Source: an uncultured Gammaproteobacteria bacterium
Lineage (GTDB): Bacteria > Pseudomonadota > Gammaproteobacteria > Steroidobacterales > GCA-2729495
DNA: 18,043 nt
Direction of reading: 5' to 3'
Assembly (NCBI GenBank): GCA_937958785.1
Contig: CALGMY010000107.1
Location: forward strand, 1 to 18,043
How positions within the stretch are numbered: position 1 is the first letter of the stretch; each line of letters opens with the position of its first letter. Positions 6,842 through 14,149 of the stretch are shown piece by piece. The position numbers and the translations under genes are program-made. A model generated the notes under the pieces. The model was not told the origin of the DNA. It saw only the letters and a list, made by a program, of their open reading frames with translations, and did not search any database.

Positions 6842-7737
6842 GGCACGGGGGCGTGGACCAGCTCGATGAGTTCGCCCGCCGCTCCCCGCAGGCACGCCGC
6901 GCCCGTGACCCCCGTGTAAGGCGGGTTCGAGTCAGGCGGAGGCACCATCGCGCCACCCGCTTCCGGGATGCAGAAGGTCACCATGCAGATCCCCGAGGGC
7001 AGGGTCTCGAGACTTTCCGGCAACGGGCTGGCTGAAACCGGCATCTCGTCGGCCTCGATGTAGCAACGCTCCCGCAGCGGCAGCGCGGCGAGCCGGAACC
7101 GGTGCTCCCGGGAAAGACCGAATTCGAGCGCCATGGTCTGCACACGGGACTCCATCGCCGGCGTCACGGGGACACCGAAGTGGTCGAGGTAGTACTGCTG
7201 CATCCCTTGCAGCGAGGCCCCGCCGACGATCACGATGAAGGTGCGGTCCACGGTACAGCGGGCTGCCGGAGAGGCAAGACCCGGGACCTGCTTCTTGAAC
7301 TCGGTGAGGTAGATGATCTCGCCACCCGGACCCCGCACCTGCATGGCGCGGATGTCGGGGCAGAACGACAGGTCGAGTGGCGGCGCGACGATCTCGAACG
7401 GTGAGTCGCGGAGCTGTTCGGCGAGCGGGTCCACCCGGTCCACGATCAGTTCGGCCGCGTGCCAGCCGTGACGCGCAAAGGCGCGATAGCCGGGTTCGGC
7501 GGGCAGCTCGATGAAGCGGAAGATGAAGTCGGTCGCTGTCTCGGGCGCCATCAGCAGGCAGGGCGCACCCGCGGCGCGCGGGACGCCCCAGAGGGCCGCC
7601 TGCGCCGCACTGACCTTGCCCCGGTCCACGGGGCGGTAGTGCAGGAACCGGCTGTAGGCGGCCTCCGCATCCCGCAGGGACGGGGTGCGGATCGTGACGC
7701 AGGCGATCGGCCCGAGGCGGGCCTCGCCCGGGCTCAG
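6835..7737 (-). CDS. Two-domain VOC (glyoxalase/dioxygenase superfamily) protein, probable CTG start
   Basis: The protein, about 300 residues long, has two vicinal-oxygen-chelate repeats. The first runs IACVTIRTPSLRDAEAAYS through EIIYLTEF; the second begins TFIVIVGGASLQGMQQYYLDHFGV and ends GAAGELIELVHAP. The only ATG/GTG/TTG in frame near the 5' end is GTG 7629, which would cut off the first beta strand and helix of the VOC fold. Homologous-looking sequence continues upstream to a CTG at 7735-7737, which overlaps the CoA-transferase TGA as CTGA and has GGGGGA 4 nt upstream. I therefore place the start there. Function is uncertain; the neighbour suggests an epimerase, lyase or dioxygenase acting on an acyl-CoA or small organic acid. 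Confidence 0.72.
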   Translation of the reverse strand: MSPGEARLGPIACVTIRTPSLRDAEAAYSRFLHYRPVDRGKVSAAQAALWGVPRAAGAPCLLMAPETATDFIFRFIELPAEPGYRAFARHGWHAAELIVDRVDPLAEQLRDSPFEIVAPPLDLSFCPDIRAMQVRGPGGEIIYLTEFKKQVPGLASPAARCTVDRTFIVIVGGASLQGMQQYYLDHFGVPVTPAMESRVQTMALEFGLSREHRFRLAALPLRERCYIEADEMPVSASPLPESLETLPSGICMVTFCIPEAGGAMVPPPDSNPPYTGVTGAACLRGAAGELIELVHAPVPR

Positions 7738-8948
7738 ATGATCCCCCGGTCCCGGAGGTCCTTGAGGCGGGCCGCGTCGAAGCCCAGGAGTTGCCGATAG
7801 ATCTCGTCGGAGTGCTCGCCGAGCTCCGGGGCCGGCGCGCGGATACCACCCGGCGTGCGGGAGAGCTTCGGTGCGACGTTCTGCATGCGCAGCTCGCCGA
7901 ACTTGGGGTGCATCGTCTTGACGATGGCCTGGCGGGCCTTGAAGTGGGCGTCCTCCAGCATCTCCGGGGTGCGGTATATCTTGCCGGACGGTATGCCGAA
8001 CTTCTCCATCAGGTCCTCGAGGGGGCCCGCATCCATGGTACGGGTCCAGTCGCTGATCAGGTCGTCAAGCTCCTTCTGCCGGGCGCCCCGGGCAGTGTGG
8101 GTGGCATACCGCTCGTCTTTCGCGAGTTCAGGCCGGCCCATGGCCTCGGCCAATCGGCCGAAGACGGTGTCCTGGTTGGCGGCAATCAGGATCATGCCGC
8201 CATCCCGGGTGGGATAGACATTGGAGGGTGCGACATTGGGGAGTATGGCGCCCGTGCGTTCGCGGACATAACCGGTCTTGTCGTACTCGGTGACCAGGGA
8301 TTCCATCATGTTGAGCACAGCCTCGTAGATGGCCGAGTCGACGACCTGACCCTCGCCCGTCCGCTCCCGGTAGTGGAGGGCGGAGAGGGCGCCGATGCAG
8401 GCGAAGGTCGCGGCGAGCGAGTCGCCGATGCTGATGCCCATGCGGCTCGGTGGCGTGGCCGGGTCGCCGCACACGTAACGAAGGCCACCCATGGCCTCGC
8501 CGACGGCTCCGAAACCGGCCCGCTTGGCATAAGGCCCGGTCTGGCCGAAGCCCGACACGCGGATCATGATGAGCCGCGGGTTGATCCTTTGCAGTTCGGC
8601 ATAGGAGAGATTCCAGCGCTCGAGGGTGCCTGGGCGGAAATTCTCGAGCAGGAAATCGGCTTTGGCGATGAGGTCCCGGGCGATGGCCTGGCCCTCGGCC
8701 TCACGGAGGTTGAGGGTCACGGATTTCTTGTTGCGGGCCACAACGGGCCACCAGAGCGACATGCCGTGGGCCTTCTCCCGGCCCCACTCCCGCATGGGAT
8801 CACCCTGCCCGGGTGGCTCGATCTTGATGACCTCGGCGCCGAAGTCCCCGAGCAGCTGGCCGCAGAACGGGCCGGCCAGCAGGGTGCCCATCTCGATGAG
8901 GCGCAGCCCCGCCAGGGGGCCACTGCCCTTCGTCTGTTCGTTTGCCAT
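7734..8948 (-). CDS. Family III CoA-transferase (CaiB/BaiF)
   Basis: This cytosolic enzyme, 404 residues long, transfers CoA between carboxylic acids through an aspartyl-CoA mixed-anhydride mechanism. The N-terminus shows LAGLRLIEMGTLLAGPFCGQ and LGDFGAEVIKIEPP (33-46), the classic CaiB Rossmann motif. The catalytic Asp is D176 in GISIGDSLAATFA. Further family blocks are NKKSVTLNLR (73-82), LLENFRPGTLERW (100-112) and SGFGQTGPYA (132-141). The ATG at 8948 has an AAGAAG-type ribosome binding site. It is divergent from the HMG-CoA-lyase-like gene and overlaps the VOC gene by 4 nt. Family III enzymes act on formate, carnitine, succinate, glutarate, HMG, citramalate and others, so the substrate is open. 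Confidence 0.93.
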   Translation of the reverse strand: MANEQTKGSGPLAGLRLIEMGTLLAGPFCGQLLGDFGAEVIKIEPPGQGDPMREWGREKAHGMSLWWPVVARNKKSVTLNLREAEGQAIARDLIAKADFLLENFRPGTLERWNLSYAELQRINPRLIMIRVSGFGQTGPYAKRAGFGAVGEAMGGLRYVCGDPATPPSRMGISIGDSLAATFACIGALSALHYRERTGEGQVVDSAIYEAVLNMMESLVTEYDKTGYVRERTGAILPNVAPSNVYPTRDGGMILIAANQDTVFGRLAEAMGRPELAKDERYATHTARGARQKELDDLISDWTRTMDAGPLEDLMEKFGIPSGKIYRTPEMLEDAHFKARQAIVKTMHPKFGELRMQNVAPKLSRTPGGIRAPAPELGEHSDEIYRQLLGFDAARLKDLRDRGII

Positions 8949-8958
8949 CCCTTACTTC

Positions 8959-8986
8959 TTGTAACGCTGTCCGGGCCGTATAGAAT
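8959..8986 (+). promoter_or_regulatory. Promoter candidate for the HMG-CoA-lyase-like gene
   Basis: TTGTAA (8959-8964) and TAGAAT (8981-8986) are separated by 16 bp and resemble a sigma-70 promoter. They lie 27 bp before the ATG at 9014. A ribosome binding site of the CTCCTGTAAGG region precedes that ATG. The -10 overlaps the opposing candidate on the minus strand. Confidence 0.45.
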
Positions 8987-9010
8987 ACCGTTTTTCCCGC
9001 CTCCTGTAAG
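8982..9010 (-). promoter_or_regulatory. Promoter candidate for the CoA-transferase gene
   Basis: On the minus strand CTTACA (9010-9005) and TATTCT (8987-8982) are 17 bp apart, each a partial match to sigma-70 consensus. The start codon is 33 bp downstream at 8948. The -10 hexamer overlaps the plus-strand -10 by five bases, within a near-palindrome centred at about 8984. Confidence 0.4.
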
Positions 9011-9013
9011 GCC

Positions 9014-9952
9014 ATGAGCCAGTCACCCCGCCACGTCTCGATCATCGAAGTCGGTCCCCGCGATGGCCTCCAGAGCGAGCCCGAGGTCCTGCCGACGGCG
9101 ACCAAGATCGAGTTCATCCGGCGCGCGGTGGACGCGGGCATCCGCCGGCTCGAGGTCACGAGCTTCGTGCATCCAAAGCGGGTCCCCCAGATGGCGGATG
9201 CGGAAGACGTGATCCGCGGGCTGCCCCGGATCGACGGCGTCACCTACATCGGCCTCGTGCTGAACCGCAAGGGCTTCGAGCGTGCCCAGGCCACGGGCAT
9301 CCCCGAGATCGGCATGGCCGTGGTGGCGAGTGACACCTACAACCAGCGCAACCAGGGAGTACCGACCACCGAGTCGGTGAAGGCCTGGGTCGAGATTGCC
9401 AGGGCCGCGAAGCAGGCGGGGATGCGGGCCAACGTGATGATCTCGTCGGCCTTCGGCTGTCCCTTCGAGGGGGAGGTCCCCCTGCGGCGGGTCCTCGACC
9501 TGGTGGATCAGGTCATGGACGGCGAGCCTGTCGAACTCGGCCTTGCCGACAGCATCGGCGTCGGCGTTCCTTCCCAGGTGCGGGACATGGTGGGTGCCGT
9601 GCGTGAGCGGGCCCCCGGGGTGCCCATCCGTTGCCATTTCCACAACACGCGCAACACGGGCATTGCCAATGCCCAGGCCGCCCTTGATGCCGGCGTCGCG
9701 TCGCTGGACGCGAGCATCGGTGGCATTGGCGGCTGCCCGTTCGCGCCCGCCGCCACTGGCAACATCCCGACCGACGACCTGCTCTACCTGCTGGATCGTT
9801 CCGGCGTCGTGACCGGCGTGTCGCTCGAGAAGATCATTGCCACCAGCCAGTGGCTGATCGGGCAGCTGGGCCGCGGCACGCCCGCCATGCTGCCCAAGGC
9901 GGGCATGTTCCCGCAGGTGGCGGAGGCCCACCGGGCCCGGCTGGCGGGTTGA
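9014..9952 (+). CDS. Hydroxymethylglutaryl-CoA lyase-like enzyme
   Basis: This is a DRE-TIM metallolyase of 312 residues. With HMG-CoA as substrate it would give acetoacetate and acetyl-CoA. Counting residues, the human HMG-CoA lyase active site maps at a constant offset of 25: R16 and D17 (VGPRDGLQ), E47 (LEVTSF), H208 and H210 (CHFHN), C241 (GGIGGCPFAPAATGN) and N250. The stretch after HxH reads NTRNTG instead of the animal/pseudomonad DTYGQ, a variant subgroup. The ATG at 9014 is 65 bp from the divergent CoA-transferase start. It is followed after 89 bp by hyuA on the same strand. The catalytic residues are intact, but the exact 3-hydroxyacyl-CoA substrate is uncertain. Confidence 0.88.
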   Translation: MSQSPRHVSIIEVGPRDGLQSEPEVLPTATKIEFIRRAVDAGIRRLEVTSFVHPKRVPQMADAEDVIRGLPRIDGVTYIGLVLNRKGFERAQATGIPEIGMAVVASDTYNQRNQGVPTTESVKAWVEIARAAKQAGMRANVMISSAFGCPFEGEVPLRRVLDLVDQVMDGEPVELGLADSIGVGVPSQVRDMVGAVRERAPGVPIRCHFHNTRNTGIANAQAALDAGVASLDASIGGIGGCPFAPAATGNIPTDDLLYLLDRSGVVTGVSLEKIIATSQWLIGQLGRGTPAMLPKAGMFPQVAEAHRARLAG

Positions 9953-9978
9953 ACGACTGGCATGGCGCGAGACTCATC

Positions 9979-10002
9979 ATCGTGGCGGGAGTCGGCCACG
10001 AT
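9979..10002 (+). repeat. Perfect inverted repeat between the lyase gene and hyuA
   Basis: An 8-bp perfect inverted repeat (ATCGTGGC / GCCACGAT) has an 8-nt loop and lies 39 bp before the hyuA ATG. There is no following T-tract. A competing pairing, GACTC 9971-9975 with GAGTC 9989-9993, is also possible. It could be an operator, an mRNA processing or stability hairpin, or chance. Confidence 0.4.
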
Positions 10003-10041
10003 CCCCACGAACTCAAGCACTGGAACACCTGAGAGGCCTGT

Positions 10042-12099
10042 ATGAGCTACCGACTAGGGGTTGACGTTGGCGGAACGTTCACGGATCTGCTGCTCATCGA
10101 CGAGTCCAGCGGGGACATCTTCACCGCCAAGGTCCCGAGTACTCCGCACGACTCATCGGTCGGCGTGCTGAACGGCATCGAGAAAGTCTGCAAGAACGCC
10201 GGCATCGACCCGAACAAGATCACCCATTTCATGCACGGGACGACGGTGGCGACCAACACGGTCCTTACGGGTTCCGGCGCCAAGGTTGGCCTGGTAACCA
10301 CCAAGGGATATCGCCAGGTCCTCCAGATCGCCCGTTCCTTCGTGCCGGGCGGCCTGGGCGGCTGGGTGATCTACAACAAGAGCCTGCCGCTGGCCCCGCT
10401 GGGCCTCACAATCGAGGCCGACGAGCGCATCGGCGCGCGGGGTGAGGTCGTGAGGAAGCTCGACGAGGCCCGGCTGCGTCGCGACCTCAAGGCCCTCGGC
10501 AAGAAGGGCATCGAGGCCCTGACGATCTCGCTGATCAATTCCTTCGCGAATGGCGAGCACGAGGCACAGGTGGCCAGGATCGCCCGCGAGGTCCTGCCAG
10601 GCATCCCCATCTCCCTCTCGTCCGAGATCGTGCCGGAGATGCAGGAGTACGAGCGCACCATCACCACCGTCGCCAACTCCTACGTCCGTCCCAAGGTCGA
10701 GACCTACGTCCGCAACCTGCACCGCCAGCTGCAGAAGACCATGAGCAAGGTCCAGTTGCACATCCTGCGGTCCGATGGCGGTCTTGCCTCGGCGAAGGCC
10801 GCCGAGTCCTATCCGGTCAACCTGCTCATGAGCGGCCCGGCCGGTGGTGTTTCGGGCGCCGTGTGGGTCGCCCAGCAGGCCGGCTTCAAGAACCTGCTCA
10901 CCTTCGACATGGGCGGCACGTCGACTGACGTCTGCCTGGTCGAGAATGGCAAGGCCCAGCTTCGCCGGGAAACCACCGTGGGCGACGTGGTCGTTCGCGC
11001 CTCATCGGTCGACGTGCGTACCGTCGGCGCCGGTGGCGGCTCCATCGCCAAGGTGCCGGAGCTGACCAAGGCCCTGCGCGTTGGCCCCGAGAGTGCCGGC
11101 GCCGTGCCGGGCCCGGCGGCCTACAACCGGGGTGGCACGCTGCCCACCGTGACCGACGCGAACGTGGTCCTTGGCTACCTGCCGAGCGGTGAAGTACGCC
11201 TGGGCGGCGACATGAAGGTCCGCCGTGACCTGGCCGAGGCCGCGGTCAAGTCGATCGCCGACGCCCTCAGCCTCAGCCTCAAGCAGGCTGCGGCGGGCAT
11301 CATCGACATCGTCAACGAGAACATGTACGGCGCCCTCCGGCTGGTCTCGGTCGAGAAGGGCTACGACCCCCGGGACTTCGCGCTGATCGCCTTCGGTGGC
11401 GCAGGTCCCCTGCATGCCAATGCGATCGGCAAGCTGATGAATTCCTGGCCGGTCATCATCCCGCCAGGCCCGGGCGTCCTGTGTGCCTACGGTGATGCCA
11501 CCACGCGTGTGCGTGACGAGGCCTCCAGGACCTTCATCCGCCGGTTCGGCGAAACGACCGACAAGGAGGTCGCCAAGATCTTCCGCAGCCTGGCAGCCGA
11601 TGCTTCCAAGGCGCTGGACAACGAGGGCATTGCCAAGGGCGACCAGTCCGCCAGCTACCAGGTCGACATCCGCTACCACGGCCAGGGCCTCCTGCTCACG
11701 GTTGACTTCGAGATCGAGGAGTTCGACCGGCGGGGTCTCGAGGTGATTGGCGAGCGTTTCGACGAGATGCACCGCCAGTTGTTCACGTTCGCCCTGCCCC
11801 TGGAGAAGGAAATCGTGAACCTGCGGGCGGTTGCCCAGGGCAAGCCAACCAATGTCCGGGCCCAGCGCGTCGAAAAGGGCGGGGAGAGCCCCTCCGCCGC
11901 GGCGACCGCCAAGCTGACCGTCTATGTCGATGGCAAGGACCAGGAGGCCACCCTCTATGACCGGTCCAAGCTCAAGTCGGGCAACGCCGTGCATGGCCCC
12001 GCGGTCGTGCTCGAGATGGACTCGACCACGCTGATCCTCCCCGGCCACGTCGGCAAGGTCGACGACTGGGGCAACATCCTCATCACGCCCGTGGGCTGA
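10042..12099 (+). CDS. HyuA-type subunit: ATP-dependent hydantoinase / ketone carboxylase beta-like
   Basis: The 685-residue protein belongs to the hydantoinase A / acetone carboxylase beta / 5-oxoprolinase N-terminal family, which phosphorylates substrates (or bicarbonate and ketone) with ATP. It has an ASKHA-type nucleotide fold with DVGGTFTD (8-15), MHGTTVATNTVL, the second phosphate motif DMGGTSTD (289-296), then VGAGGGSIA, GPAAYNRGG and FGGAGPLHANA in the C-terminal half. Length is typical of separate HyuA subunits, without the fused B domain of eukaryotic 5-oxoprolinase. The ATG at 10042 has AGAGG 5 nt upstream. hyuB follows after 49 nt. The substrate could be a hydantoin, lactam or ketone; sequence alone does not settle it. 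Confidence 0.9.
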   Translation: MSYRLGVDVGGTFTDLLLIDESSGDIFTAKVPSTPHDSSVGVLNGIEKVCKNAGIDPNKITHFMHGTTVATNTVLTGSGAKVGLVTTKGYRQVLQIARSFVPGGLGGWVIYNKSLPLAPLGLTIEADERIGARGEVVRKLDEARLRRDLKALGKKGIEALTISLINSFANGEHEAQVARIAREVLPGIPISLSSEIVPEMQEYERTITTVANSYVRPKVETYVRNLHRQLQKTMSKVQLHILRSDGGLASAKAAESYPVNLLMSGPAGGVSGAVWVAQQAGFKNLLTFDMGGTSTDVCLVENGKAQLRRETTVGDVVVRASSVDVRTVGAGGGSIAKVPELTKALRVGPESAGAVPGPAAYNRGGTLPTVTDANVVLGYLPSGEVRLGGDMKVRRDLAEAAVKSIADALSLSLKQAAAGIIDIVNENMYGALRLVSVEKGYDPRDFALIAFGGAGPLHANAIGKLMNSWPVIIPPGPGVLCAYGDATTRVRDEASRTFIRRFGETTDKEVAKIFRSLAADASKALDNEGIAKGDQSASYQVDIRYHGQGLLLTVDFEIEEFDRRGLEVIGERFDEMHRQLFTFALPLEKEIVNLRAVAQGKPTNVRAQRVEKGGESPSAAATAKLTVYVDGKDQEATLYDRSKLKSGNAVHGPAVVLEMDSTTLILPGHVGKVDDWGNILITPVG

Positions 12100-12148
12100 G
12101 CACGACGAGTGCCCGGCGCAGACAGCGAAGGAATCCAGGAGTAACCCA

Positions 12149-14065
12149 ATGCCAGCCAAGATCGTAGAGACCCGGCCCCGCCCGTTCAAGCGGCTGAAAA
12201 TTGACCCCATTACCCTCGACATCATCGAGAACGCGATGCTGAATGCCCGGCACGAGATGGACACGGTGCTTTTCCGCACCGCCATGTCCCCCGGTATCCG
12301 GGAGCAGCACGACGAGTTCCCGATGATCGCGAACCTCGATGGCAAGATGGTCGTCGGCCAGTTCGGCAGCTTCATCTACGGATTCAAGGCCGCCTACGAC
12401 GGGACGATCGAGGAGGGGGACATGTTTCTCACCTCCGACCCCTATGCCTGCAACGGCGCAGTGAGCCATGCCAACGACTGGCTGCTGCTGCGGCCCATCT
12501 TCAAGGACGGCCGGCTGATCTCCTATGCAGCGATGTTCGGCCACATGACTGACATCGGCGGCAAGGTGCCGGGTAGCCTGCCAACGGATGCCCAGTCCAT
12601 CTTCGAGGAGGGCATCCGCGTGCCTGTCACAAAGATCATGAAGAAGGACGTGCTGCAGGAGGACATCCTCGAGATCATCCTGCACAACTGCCGGATGCCT
12701 CAATGGAACCGCAGTGATTTCTACGCCATCATCGCGGCGATCCGCACTGCCGAAAAGCGGGTCATCGAGATGTCCACCCGCTTCGGCGACGACGTGTTTT
12801 ATTCAGCCCTCGAGGAGCTTCTCGACCGCAACAAGCGGGCCATGTCCAAGCTCATCACTGCCGCCGTGCCGACCAAGAAGCAGTACTTCGAGGACTACAT
12901 CTGCGACGACGGCATGGGCATGGGGCCCTACAAGATCAAGTGCGCGATGTGGCGCGAGGGCGAGAAGGTCATCTTCGACTTCGAGGGCACCGATCCCCAG
13001 TCAACGGGCTCCGTGAACTTCTACCTCAACGAGGAGATGTTCAAGATGTTCTGCGGGGTCTACATGATCATGGTCTTCGACCCGCAGATCATGTTCAACG
13101 ACGGCTTTTATGACCTGATGGAAGTCCGCATCCCCGAGGGCTCGCTGCTGAAGCCGCGTTTCCCGGCTGCCCTCTCGTGTCGCACGCACGCCCTTGGCCG
13201 GATCTTCGACATCCTGGGCGGCCTGCTGGGCCAGGGCAACCCGGACTTCCTTTGTGCCGCCGGCTTCTCGGACAGCCCGCACTTCATGTACTCGGGCTAC
13301 CGCAAGACCGGTGAGTGGTACCAGCTCTACAGCATCGGCTTCGGTGGCATTCCCGGCAAGCCGTTCGGCGATGGCCCGGACGGCCATTCCCTGTGGCCGA
13401 GCTTCACCAACGTTCCCAACGAGTTCCTCGAGAGCTACTTCCCCCTGCGCATCGAGGCCTACGAGACCCTGGCGGACTCCGGAGGTCCCGGCCTTCACCG
13501 GGGTGGAAACGCCCTGCGCGTGGGCTACCGGTTCCTGGAGCCCGGACAGATCTCCATCCACGACGACCGCTGGCTGACCTACCCGTGGGGCGTCAACGGC
13601 GGCCTGCCCGGCTCCCGCAGCCGCAAGATACTGGTCCGGAAGAACGGCAAGAAGGAACTGCTGCCGTCCAAGTGCGACCGGATCCCCGTGGCCGAGGGCG
13701 ATCTGCTGTACTTCGACACCTGGGGCGGCGGTGGCTGGGGTGACCCGCTGAAGCGGCCCGCCGAGAAGGTCGCCTTCGACGTGGATGCAGGCCTCGTCAG
13801 CCGCGAGGGCGCCAAGCGCTATGGCGTGGTGATCAAGTCGAACGGGGCGGTGGACGAGAAGGCCACGGCCGCGCTCCGGGCCCGCATGGCCAAGAAGCGT
13901 GGCAAGACCAAGCTGTTCGACTTCGGCGGCACCATCCCCGAGCTGAAGAAGGCCTGCAAGAAGGAAACGGGCCTCGAGGCGCCGAAGCAGCCGGTGTTCC
14001 AGACCTGGGCGCGGCCAGAGGCTGCCGCTCCCAAGGGCCGGAAGGCGAGCCGCAAGGTCGCCTGA
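12149..14065 (+). CDS. HyuB-type subunit: hydantoinase B / acetone carboxylase alpha-like
   Basis: The 638-residue partner of HyuA carries the second-step active site. H107, D110 (SHANDW) and H132 (FGHMTDIGG) have the same spacing, +3 and +25, as the reported Mn ligands of the acetone carboxylase alpha subunit (H150, D153, H175, from memory), so the metal site looks intact. A C-terminal Gly-rich signature, FDTWGGGGWGDP, is also typical. The last 25 residues are Lys/Ala/Pro-rich and look like a disordered tail. An AGGAG ribosome binding site lies 8 nt before the ATG at 12149. No gene for a small gamma subunit follows, because a strong terminator comes next. Length is intermediate between HyuB and AcxC-dependent alpha subunits. 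Confidence 0.9.
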   Translation: MPAKIVETRPRPFKRLKIDPITLDIIENAMLNARHEMDTVLFRTAMSPGIREQHDEFPMIANLDGKMVVGQFGSFIYGFKAAYDGTIEEGDMFLTSDPYACNGAVSHANDWLLLRPIFKDGRLISYAAMFGHMTDIGGKVPGSLPTDAQSIFEEGIRVPVTKIMKKDVLQEDILEIILHNCRMPQWNRSDFYAIIAAIRTAEKRVIEMSTRFGDDVFYSALEELLDRNKRAMSKLITAAVPTKKQYFEDYICDDGMGMGPYKIKCAMWREGEKVIFDFEGTDPQSTGSVNFYLNEEMFKMFCGVYMIMVFDPQIMFNDGFYDLMEVRIPEGSLLKPRFPAALSCRTHALGRIFDILGGLLGQGNPDFLCAAGFSDSPHFMYSGYRKTGEWYQLYSIGFGGIPGKPFGDGPDGHSLWPSFTNVPNEFLESYFPLRIEAYETLADSGGPGLHRGGNALRVGYRFLEPGQISIHDDRWLTYPWGVNGGLPGSRSRKILVRKNGKKELLPSKCDRIPVAEGDLLYFDTWGGGGWGDPLKRPAEKVAFDVDAGLVSREGAKRYGVVIKSNGAVDEKATAALRARMAKKRGKTKLFDFGGTIPELKKACKKETGLEAPKQPVFQTWARPEAAAPKGRKASRKVA

Positions 14066-14087
14066 GCCAGCCAGCGGCGCGGACGAC

Positions 14088-14126
14088 AGGGCCCCGGGGC
14101 AGCGCTGCCCCGGGGCCCTTTACTTT
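14088..14126 (+). terminator. Very strong intrinsic terminator after hyuB
   Basis: Bases 14088-14119 form a 32-bp perfect palindrome (each arm begins AGGGCCCCGGGGC), giving a stem of up to 14 bp with a minimal loop, followed by TTTACTTT. It starts 23 nt after the hyuB stop and ends the lyase-hyuA-hyuB transcript. On the minus strand it is not followed by a T-tract, so it acts mainly in the plus direction. Confidence 0.85.
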
Positions 14127-14128
14127 CC

Positions 14129-14144
14129 GGCCGGTGTTCCGGCC
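14129..14144. repeat. Second hairpin in the hyuB / IclR convergent gap
   Basis: A 6-bp perfect stem (GGCCGG / CCGGCC) with a TGTT loop lies just downstream of the main terminator and 6 bp before the IclR stop codon. It could serve as a weak 3' end for the IclR transcript or as a back-up hairpin. No T-tract follows on the minus strand. Confidence 0.35.
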
Positions 14145-14149
14145 TGGTT

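Noticed and set aside
7791..9017. Plus-strand open frame (408 codons) opposite the CoA-transferase
   Set aside because: It is fully antisense to a gene with clear CaiB motifs and has no family resemblance; it is an artefact of high GC content.
11002..12375. Long minus-strand open frame (457 codons) opposite hyuA and the hyuB start
   Set aside because: It mirrors the codon positions of the real hyuA gene in GC-rich DNA, has low-complexity composition, no recognisable motif and no ribosome binding site.
10042..14065. 5-oxoprolinase as the function of HyuA/HyuB
   Set aside because: It cannot be excluded, but the eukaryotic-type enzyme is a fused protein and the neighbours point to acyl-CoA or ketone metabolism rather than glutathione turnover.
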